12,561 bases of DNA from Candidatus Cloacimonadota bacterium (lineage in GTDB: Bacteria; Cloacimonadota; Cloacimonadia; Cloacimonadales; TCS61): positions 1 to 12,561 of the forward strand of contig DAOUTP010000029.1 of NCBI GenBank assembly GCA_030626645.1, given 5' to 3'. A program made the position numbers and the translations under genes. This document shows, piece after piece, positions 8,227 to 12,561 of the stretch. The notes under the pieces are model-generated. The model was not told where the DNA came from. It searched no databases and saw only the letters and a list, made by a program, of their open reading frames with translations. Within the stretch, counting starts at the first letter, position 1. Every line of letters begins with the position of its first letter.

Positions 8227-8698
8227 AGGAACGCAATTCCGCACCAAACACAAGCCATCATTATATCAATAATTGCATTTGAGTTTTTCATAATTACCTA
8301 CATTAAAAACGATATTACATTTAAAACAGAAATTAATCCCAACCCAAACAAGATGTCAACTCGTACTTCAATGTGAATCTGTATTTCCAAGCTGTTATAA
8401 ATATTATTTTACTTTTTTTTCTCTTATACAATAATAATATTCAGAAAAAAATACATACGCAATAAGCAAAAAAGCAAACATATCGTCAAGTAGTTCATTT
8501 TTTATTAGAGAGAAGATGTCAGTTTGCTTCACAAAACCAACATTATTTGTTCGCTGCCAATTTCTTTAATCCGTTCTTTACTCTCTTATTATCTTTTGTT
8601 AGTTTTGTTTGTTTTTGTTCGTTGCTAAATATTCTTTTCTTAAACTCCAACCAAATTCTTGACATCATTATTTACTAATTAACTTTTGTTTTTGCGCT
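8227..8698. other. AT-rich intergenic stretch without recognisable genes
   Basis: About 470 bases separate the tRNA-like sequence from the structured leader of the ECF operon. I see no convincing coding frame on either strand; short frames here have no credible ribosome binding site or protein motifs. The stretch holds T-rich runs and two near-identical 15-mers (8546-8560 and 8614-8628, TTTGTTCGYTGCYAA, two mismatches). A TTGACA at 8659-8664 could be a -35 element for the downstream operon, but the best -10 candidate (TAACTT at 8680-8685) is weak and at short spacing, so I do not claim a promoter. Confidence 0.5.
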
Positions 8699-8829
8699 GA
8701 AGTAAAGGATTCTAAAGCTGATCATATCAGCCATGATACTTTACCGATAGGGTATTTTTGGAAACGAAAATATCTCCCGTGTTTGGAAAGGCGAGAAAAA
8801 GATGAATTTAGTGTAACACTTCTCTCGTC
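8699..8829 (+). promoter_or_regulatory. Structured leader, candidate riboswitch (Moco/Tuco-like) of the ECF operon
   Basis: The 5' leader of the S-component gene folds by eye into a multi-arm RNA. A closing stem pairs GAAGT (8699-8703) and GGATTC (8707-8712) with ACTTC (8818-8822) and GAATTT (8804-8809). Inside are a 6-bp hairpin GCTGAT/ATCAGC (8717-8731), an arm closed by GATA/TATC (8735-8738, 8771-8774) and capped by a GNRA tetraloop (TTTTTG-GAAA-CGAAAA, 8755-8770), and a third arm CTCCCGT...GGAAAGGCGAG (8774-8795). The last motif and the GNRA arm resemble, from memory, the molybdenum-cofactor riboswitch class. A competing 7-bp helix, GGCGAGA (8790-8796) with TCTCGTC (8823-8829), would break the third arm and could be the expression platform about 20 nt before the Shine-Dalgarno. 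No U-run follows, so control would be at translation. The class assignment is tentative. Confidence 0.5.
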
Positions 8830-8857
8830 TCTAAAATATATTTGAAATAAAGGTAAT

Positions 8858-9394
8858 ATGAACTGGTTAAGAAAATACTCATCTCAGGATTTGTTGTATA
8901 TAGCAATCATGAGCGCTTTAGGGTTGGCAGCCAAACCGATAATAACCCCGCTTATTCATCTTATCTCGGCTCCATTAATGATACCCGGCGGTTCACTTGC
9001 CGGCGGTTTATACATGATGTGGATCGCACTGGCAATTGCAATTGTGAAAAAACCAGGTGCAGGATTCCTGGTTGGATTAACACAAGCAATTGTAATGCTT
9101 AGTATGGGATATTTTGGTAATCATGGTGCTGTCTCACTTATAAGTTATACTTTGCCCGGAGTAATGGCAGAATTCGTTTCTTTGTTCTTTAAAAATAAAG
9201 GATCTTTAATTTCTCAAGTTTTCATAGTAACTGCAGCTAATGTTAACGGTGCAGTTATTGTTACAATTATTGTAATGCGGCTGGCTACAATTCCCTTTAT
9301 AATTTCACTCATCGCAGCTGCAGTTTCCGGAATTGTGGGCGGTATTATTTCATATTCAATATTCAATAAACTTAAAAAATTCAGAATAATATAG
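8858..9394 (+). CDS. ECF transporter S component (substrate-binding membrane subunit)
   Basis: This is a 178-residue integral membrane protein with about five to six helices, the size of ECF S components, which bind a vitamin, cofactor precursor or metal and dock on the EcfT/EcfA energising module. The first helix carries AxxxA (A20-A24 in MSALGLAAKP), the typical T-contact pattern. The segment IPGGSLAGGLYMMWIALAIA then VKKPGAGF (64-70) parallels the YkoE-type arrangement (a W-containing helix followed by RKPGAA), so a relationship to YkoE-like S components is plausible; the substrate cannot be transferred from that. The ATG has AAAGG (8849-8853) 4 nt upstream. It heads an operon with three extracytoplasmic proteins and two ECF ATPases and sits below a structured leader. 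A REP-like hairpin lies 24 nt past its stop. Confidence 0.8.
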   Translation: MNWLRKYSSQDLLYIAIMSALGLAAKPIITPLIHLISAPLMIPGGSLAGGLYMMWIALAIAIVKKPGAGFLVGLTQAIVMLSMGYFGNHGAVSLISYTLPGVMAEFVSLFFKNKGSLISQVFIVTAANVNGAVIVTIIVMRLATIPFIISLIAAAVSGIVGGIISYSIFNKLKKFRII

Positions 9395-9418
9395 GAAGAA
9401 AAATAAAAATATAGGTCT

Positions 9419-9444
9419 CGTTCCCAATCCCCTGATTGGGAATG
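9419..9444. repeat. REP-like palindrome, single hairpin
   Basis: CGTTCCCAATC (9419-9429) pairs with GATTGGGAATG (9434-9444) across a CCCT loop, an 11-bp stem with one G-U. It shares the CTCGTTCCCAA...TTGGGAA core with the double hairpin at 10834-10891, so both belong to one dispersed repeat family. It lies between the S-component stop and the next gene of the ECF operon. It might act as a weak mRNA processing or attenuation structure, but no U-run follows. Confidence 0.72.
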
Positions 9445-9471
9445 TATAATATGAATTGTTTAGGAGAGGGA

Positions 9472-10380
9472 ATGAAGTTAAAATTAATTGGAATTATTAT
9501 GTTGATTAGCACTATCCTTTTTTCAATTGAACTGGTTGATGCTGATAGAGTTATAAACCTGAAAAGATCAAAACTGGATAGTTACGAGAAAGTTGAATTA
9601 ACAACGCAACGTAACAAAGATGGAGAAGAAAAGAGTGATAATTGGATAGGTGTAAAACTAACCGATATTTTACAAGAGTACAGGATCTCAAATTATGACA
9701 AACTTTGTTTTATCTCTTCGGATAATTACCTTGTACGAGTTTCAAAAGAAGACATATTAAATAAAGAGGTTATTTTAGCTTTAGTAAGAAATGGCAACAC
9801 TCTTAATGATAAGCATATCCGTCTTGTAATTCCAGAGATCAGAGATATGTTCTGGATTCAGGATATCAGTACTATCAAAACTGAATTTATCTCGGACATT
9901 CCTTTCCCGCACACAATTTATTTCGCAGAATCAATTTTACTTAACACACAAATCAGGGATGAACTTCCTCCTTTTGTAAGGGTTATTGGCTATACTTTCC
10001 CTGAGATCATGGCACAGGCTTTTCCTTTTCTTAAAGATGAGGTGCTTGTAGTTGGAAAAGACGGAGTGAAACATAGTTTAGATTACGAAAAATATTTAAA
10101 GAGAGCTGTTTTGATAAAAAATGGTGATTCATTTGATCTGAAAAGTCCCGATATGCCAGCCGGTATGTGGATAAAAGATCTAGCTTATATTCAGATCTTT
10201 GATGTTGCAGTTATCTTCCAAAGTCACTTCACATCTCTAGTAAAAGTAAATAGCATACTCAATTGGAATAGTTTCCCTGCTGAAGTGATATTACATTTCG
10301 GAGAGAAAGCTGAAAAGCAAAATTCAACTGCAAAATTCAATACTGGAAATTGGAGTAAGGCAGAATGGTTAGAATGGTAA
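9472..10380 (+). CDS. Exported protein with two sulfite-oxidase-fold-like modules (ECF operon)
   Basis: This is a 302-residue predicted secreted protein. The signal peptide (about 1-24, IGIIMLISTILFSIELVDA) precedes two tandem modules. Module A (about 35-140) reads TTQRN (44-48), W58-IGVKLTDIL, SSDNY (82-86), IRLVIP (116-121) and FWIQDI (127-132). This is the layout of the molybdopterin-binding oxidoreductase fold (WxGVPLxDLL, DGY, LRLVVPG, VKWLxxI). Module B (about 145-245) repeats it: GYTFPEIM, GKDGVKHSL (195-203), WIKDLAYI (233-240). Where the fold's cofactor-binding Cys is expected, module A has Thr, so redox catalysis is unlikely; a ligand-binding role is inferred. The chosen ATG has AGGAG (9462-9466) 5 nt upstream. 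An upstream TTG at 9436 would add 12 residues but falls inside the REP hairpin. The gene overlaps the next one by 16 nt. Confidence 0.75.
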   Translation: MKLKLIGIIMLISTILFSIELVDADRVINLKRSKLDSYEKVELTTQRNKDGEEKSDNWIGVKLTDILQEYRISNYDKLCFISSDNYLVRVSKEDILNKEVILALVRNGNTLNDKHIRLVIPEIRDMFWIQDISTIKTEFISDIPFPHTIYFAESILLNTQIRDELPPFVRVIGYTFPEIMAQAFPFLKDEVLVVGKDGVKHSLDYEKYLKRAVLIKNGDSFDLKSPDMPAGMWIKDLAYIQIFDVAVIFQSHFTSLVKVNSILNWNSFPAEVILHFGEKAEKQNSTAKFNTGNWSKAEWLEW

Positions 10381-10808
10381 AAACAATTTTAATTGTCACC
10401 TTTGTTCTGTTTATTTTTGCCTGTTCACCAAATGATCTAGTTCTTTCAGGAAATATTAAAAGTAAAGCTGTAATAAGCAACAATGGCAGCCTTGATGAAA
10501 TACTTAATGAAATTGCTCCTTCTATTAAATACGCGCTTCTTATCGGTTCTGATGGAACTGCTGCTCTTGTCACTTCTCGCAGTTTTTCTATGATCTATAT
10601 TCAAAAAGATGACAATGAATGGAATTCCAAATCAGATAAATTACCTGCTTTCTGTAATATCCGTAATCTAAAAGAGATCTGTGTTTATTCCAGAACTTCA
10701 AACAAGAATAATAACTTCTCTGAACGAATGAATGATTTTGAATTCTTGGGACAAAGCAGCAAGAATGGTCATTACGCCAGAAAATATAAGGAACGAAGTG
10801 GAGAGTAA
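10365..10808 (+). CDS. Small lipoprotein, divergent SUOX-like module (ECF operon)
   Basis: This is a 147-residue predicted lipoprotein. A hydrophobic signal ends in IFAC with C20 as the lipidation site. The body, about residues 35-110, has the same order of elements as its neighbours: GSLDEILNEI (the position of GVxLxDIL), LIGSDGTAAL (60-68, the DG turn) and NIRNLKEICVY (98-108, the end strand normally reading VKWLxxIxV), but it lacks the RLVIP motif. I read it as a degenerate relative of the sulfite-oxidase-fold modules on both sides; this is inference from pattern order only. No named family is recognised. The start overlaps the preceding gene by 16 nt. ATG 10365 is preferred over ATG 10374 because GGAG (10352-10355) and AAGG (10357-10360) space better to it. 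Anchored at the membrane, it could hand ligand to the S component. Confidence 0.65.
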   Translation: MVRMVKTILIVTFVLFIFACSPNDLVLSGNIKSKAVISNNGSLDEILNEIAPSIKYALLIGSDGTAALVTSRSFSMIYIQKDDNEWNSKSDKLPAFCNIRNLKEICVYSRTSNKNNNFSERMNDFEFLGQSSKNGHYARKYKERSGE

Positions 10809-10809
10809 C

Positions 10810-10887
10810 ATGAAGAAAATTAATTCTCTAATTCTCGTTCCCAAGTTTTTCTTGGGAACGCCAATGTTACGAAGACAAACTTCGTAA
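10810..10887 (+). pseudogene. 25-codon decoy frame: old start of the next gene, cut by a repeat insertion
   Basis: ATGAAGAAAAT at 10810 follows a good Shine-Dalgarno, GGAGAG (10799-10804), at 5-nt spacing, but the frame runs into the REP-like double hairpin and stops at 10885-10887 after 25 codons, most of them encoded by the repeat. The same 11 bases begin the real downstream gene at 10906. The simplest reading is that this is the original translation start of that gene, left stranded upstream by the insertion. The peptide itself has no recognisable function. Confidence 0.5.
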
Positions 10888-10891
10888 CGAG
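10834..10891. repeat. REP-like double-hairpin palindrome within the ECF operon
   Basis: Two hairpins stand side by side: CGTTCCCAAG/CTTGGGAACG (10836-10845 and 10851-10860, loop TTTTT) and GTTACGAAG/CTTCGTAAC (10866-10874 and 10880-10888, loop ACAAA). The whole element is bounded by inverted hexamers CTCGTT (10834-10839) and AACGAG (10886-10891). The outer flanks ATTAATT (10819-10825) and its partner at 10899-10905 are also roughly inverted. This is the architecture of REP/BIME-type or small MITE-like elements, usually moved by a transposase encoded elsewhere; none is in this window. Confidence 0.75.
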
Positions 10892-10905
10892 GTATTTAAA
10901 TTAAT

Positions 10906-11334
10906 ATGAAGAAAATATTCATTGTATTTGTTATTCTAATAATTATACTTCTTGCGCTTATTTTTTATCAAAAAAGCAAGATAGTGGATGATGAAGGTAT
11001 TCAGATTACTTTTCAAAATAGGAAAATTTTTCTTTCTTTCTCTAAGATTCGTTCGAATAAGCAGATTAGCTTCACTACTAATCGCAATGATAATTTCAAT
11101 GGATATGATCTTTCCAGCATTTTTATCTCATTAGATATTCCTACAGATAATGATTCTCAATACATTTTTCACTCGAAAGATGGTGGAACACTTAATTTAA
11201 CTAAAGAAGTGAATGAGATATTCTATCTTGTTTTTCAACAAGAAGCAGATGGTCAGTATATCCGGTTGGTGATACCTTCTGATGAATTTAGTCAGCGTTG
11301 GATTAAATATCTAGTAGCAATTGAAATAGAATAA
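10906..11334 (+). CDS. Membrane-anchored SUOX-like module protein (ECF operon)
   Basis: This is a 142-residue protein with one N-terminal transmembrane segment (about 4-21), the rest predicted outside the cytoplasm. The single module is a clear cousin of module A in the protein two genes upstream: TTNRN (57-61) matches TTQRN, then GYDLSSIF (66-73), SKDGGTLNL (90-98), IRLVIP (119-124) and RWIKYLVAIEIE (131-142), the typical ending of the molybdopterin-binding sulfite-oxidase fold. No Cys is present anywhere in the protein, so a thiolate-ligated cofactor is excluded in this copy. The ATG has only GAGG (10889-10892) 13 nt upstream, contributed by the REP element, so translation may be weaker than before the insertion. 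Its TAA overlaps the ATG of the next gene by one base (TAATG). Confidence 0.72.
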   Translation: MKKIFIVFVILIIILLALIFYQKSKIVDDEGIQITFQNRKIFLSFSKIRSNKQISFTTNRNDNFNGYDLSSIFISLDIPTDNDSQYIFHSKDGGTLNLTKEVNEIFYLVFQQEADGQYIRLVIPSDEFSQRWIKYLVAIEIE

Positions 11335-11996
11335 TGCTAGAACTTAACAATATTTCATTTCGCTATAATTCATCAACACCATTACTTATAAATAATTTTT
11401 CATTTAAGGCTGAAAAGGGAGATATAATTGCTGTTCGCGGTGATAGCGGAACCGGTAAAACCACACTTCTAAATATCATCTGTAGTGTAATACCTAAAGT
11501 GTTTACAGGTGATCTAACCGGAAGTATTCTCCATGATAATGTTGATATCTCCAAATTATCTCTTCCCGAAATAGCACCCCGGATAAGTTTACTTATGCAG
11601 CATCCAGATAATCAACTTTTTTTCCCAACTGTTGAACAGGAACTTGCTTTCGCTCCGGAAAATTTAAAAGTCCCGGCAAAAGATATTATCATAAGAATTG
11701 ATGATGTTTTATTCAGATTGAACATTGAGAACTTAAAATATAAAGAGACAACTTCACTCTCGTTTGGTCAGAAAAAACTAATCACACTTTCTTCTATCAT
11801 CACCCTTTCACCTAATGTATATTTATTAGATGAACCATTTGCCGGTCTTTCACAAGAATATATCAACTTAATTTCCAATGAGATCAAAACACAGTCTAAT
11901 AATGGTAAAATTATATTCGTTGCCGGTCATACTGATGATATTTTACAATTAGCAAATAAAACAATTGAAATGGGAATGCTGAATGAAAAGCATTAA
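11334..11996 (+). CDS. ECF transporter ATPase subunit (EcfA-type)
   Basis: This is a 220-residue cytoplasmic ABC ATPase that powers the ECF importer. Motifs: Walker A GDSGTGKTT (36-44, K42), Q-loop LMQHPDNQLFFPTVEQELAFAPENL, which is the typical EcfA/CbiO form, signature LSFGQKK (142-148, with F where Gly is usual), Walker B VYLLDEPFAG (D166, E167) and switch His H199 (GHTDD). It is shorter than many EcfA proteins (about 270) and appears to lack the C-terminal extension. The start overlaps the upstream gene (TAATG), and its end overlaps the next ATPase by 14 nt. The two different ATPases probably form a heterodimer contacting the T subunit. Confidence 0.92.
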   Translation: MLELNNISFRYNSSTPLLINNFSFKAEKGDIIAVRGDSGTGKTTLLNIICSVIPKVFTGDLTGSILHDNVDISKLSLPEIAPRISLLMQHPDNQLFFPTVEQELAFAPENLKVPAKDIIIRIDDVLFRLNIENLKYKETTSLSFGQKKLITLSSIITLSPNVYLLDEPFAGLSQEYINLISNEIKTQSNNGKIIFVAGHTDDILQLANKTIEMGMLNEKH

Positions 11997-12561
11997 AATT
12001 ATAGATCTATCATTTGCCTATCAACCGGATAATCCAATTTTTACAAATACTTCAATTCAGCTTCCCTTTAATGAGATCACGTTTTTAAAAGGTGAGAATG
12101 GTTCTGGGAAAACAACACTTTGCAGAATTCTCAGTGGTTTGGAAAAAAAGTATACTGGGTTAATTCATATTAATGAGTTAGACCTTAAGCCTGTTTCTTT
12201 TAACGAACGTTCAAAATCGATTATTTATCTCAAGCAGGAACCACTTTCCAATGTTGTTGCTGCTACTCCTGACGAGGATCTTACTTTATGGCAGCATGGT
12301 TTTAATAAAAATTTTGATGAGTCATCTTCCGATCTCAGGAATAGAGTCATGGAGAAATTAAGGATAAATCATTTAAAAGATAAGCCCTTCTGGGAATTGA
12401 GCGGTGGACAAATAAAGAGAATCGGATTAGCAGCACTTCTTGTGAACTATGATAAATACTGGATTCTTGATGAACCAATCGCGGGACTTGATAATACACT
12501 AACCAGAATATTCATTGAGATATTAGAAGAGAGAAAAGCACTGGGTAAAGGATGTTTAATA
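11983..12561 (+). CDS. Second ECF ATPase subunit (partial, runs off the window)
   Basis: A reading frame stays open from ATG 11983 to the window end, giving 193 codons of an ABC ATPase. It has Walker A GENGSGKTT (37-45, K43), Q-loop glutamine Q85 (YLKQEPLSN), signature LSGGQIKR (139-146) and Walker B YWILDEPIAGLD (D163, E164). The switch histidine and C-terminus lie beyond the edge. The start overlaps the preceding ATPase gene by 14 nt, with GGGA about 7 nt upstream. It differs clearly from the first ATPase, as in EcfA1/EcfA2 pairs. An EcfT membrane gene is expected next. Confidence 0.9.
   Translation, partial: MKSIKIIDLSFAYQPDNPIFTNTSIQLPFNEITFLKGENGSGKTTLCRILSGLEKKYTGLIHINELDLKPVSFNERSKSIIYLKQEPLSNVVAATPDEDLTLWQHGFNKNFDESSSDLRNRVMEKLRINHLKDKPFWELSGGQIKRIGLAALLVNYDKYWILDEPIAGLDNTLTRIFIEILEERKALGKGCLI

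Larger units (their letters stand above)
10810..10916. repeat. 11-bp direct repeats flanking the palindrome (possible target-site duplication)
   Basis: ATGAAGAAAAT occurs exactly at 10810-10820 and again at 10906-10916, on either side of the REP-like element. An 11-bp flanking repeat that includes a start codon fits a duplication made on insertion. ATG-AAG-AAA is a common gene start in AT-rich genomes, so coincidence is not excluded. Confidence 0.45.

Noticed and set aside
8121..8245. An integrative-element attachment site at the tRNA-like sequence.
   Set aside because: No integrase gene and no direct repeat of the tRNA 3' end are present in the window.
7950..8291. A 113-codon minus-strand frame starting with a hydrophobic segment, across the tRNA-like sequence and into the lipoprotein gene.
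   Set aside because: It is antisense to a clear SGNH gene, its middle is the tRNA-like T arm, and it has no recognisable protein motif; only the first 30 codons look membrane-like.
8400..8660. T-rich short repeats as a CRISPR or iteron array.
   Set aside because: Only two imperfect 15-mers are found, with no regular spacing or spacers.
8699..8829. TPP, cobalamin or FMN riboswitch for the leader.
   Set aside because: The hallmark strings of those classes (CUGAGA, the B12 box, the RFN element core) are absent by eye.
9436..9471. An upstream TTG start for the two-module exported protein.
   Set aside because: The extra 12 codons begin inside the REP hairpin, while the ATG at 9472 has a strong AGGAG and is directly followed by a signal peptide.

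Overview
The window is clearly AT-rich, carries tightly packed genes with Shine-Dalgarno sites and several TTG/GTG starts, and encodes lipoproteins, c-di-GMP enzymes and an ECF-type ABC importer. This suggests a free-living or anaerobic bacterium with a Gram-negative-like envelope. The gene style (a REC-PAS protein ending in the IPICSHCKKIRDD-type cysteine module, an SGNH lipoprotein, REP-like CGTTCCCAAG hairpins) is compatible with the FCB/Cloacimonadota neighbourhood. That placement is inference and is not proven by any marker gene here.

Layout. (1) 75-1445, minus strand: a folate-dependent aminomethyltransferase of the GcvT family, alone and divergent from what follows. (2) 1586-7013, plus strand: a tight, partly overlapping run of a REC-PAS response regulator without a DNA-binding domain, a MATE efflux pump, a MmcQ/YjbR-type small protein, a membrane GGDEF diguanylate cyclase, a PAS-HD-GYP phosphodiesterase and a zinc-ribbon/DUF2007-like protein. 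An SGNH-hydrolase lipoprotein follows at 7069-8097. This block looks like signal transduction built around c-di-GMP: one enzyme makes the messenger and the next one destroys it. (3) 8098-8857: a non-coding gap. It holds a tRNA-Leu-like but internally degenerate sequence on the minus strand (8121-8226), an AT-rich stretch without recognisable genes, and a structured leader (about 8699-8829) that resembles a riboswitch, possibly of the molybdenum/tungsten-cofactor (Moco/Tuco) class. (4) 8858 to the window end: an ECF transport operon. It has an S component, three consecutive extracytoplasmic proteins, and two ATPases (the second cut by the window edge). A T component is expected just beyond the window.

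The most unusual part is region 4. The three proteins between the S component and the ATPases contain four copies of one small module that looks like the sulfite-oxidase-fold molybdopterin-binding domain, but the place where the cofactor-ligating Cys would be expected reads TT(Q/N)RN. I infer that these are binding or chaperone subunits of the importer and not redox enzymes. Combined with the structured leader, this suggests an ECF importer for a cofactor or a related ligand with dedicated periplasmic capture proteins. The substrate is not determined by the sequence.

The ECF operon is also invaded by REP-like palindromes. A single hairpin lies at 9419-9444 and a double hairpin at 10834-10891. 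The second sits between two exact copies of an 11-bp sequence containing the start codon of the third extracytoplasmic gene. It appears to have separated that gene from its original ribosome binding site and to have left a 25-codon decoy reading frame behind.
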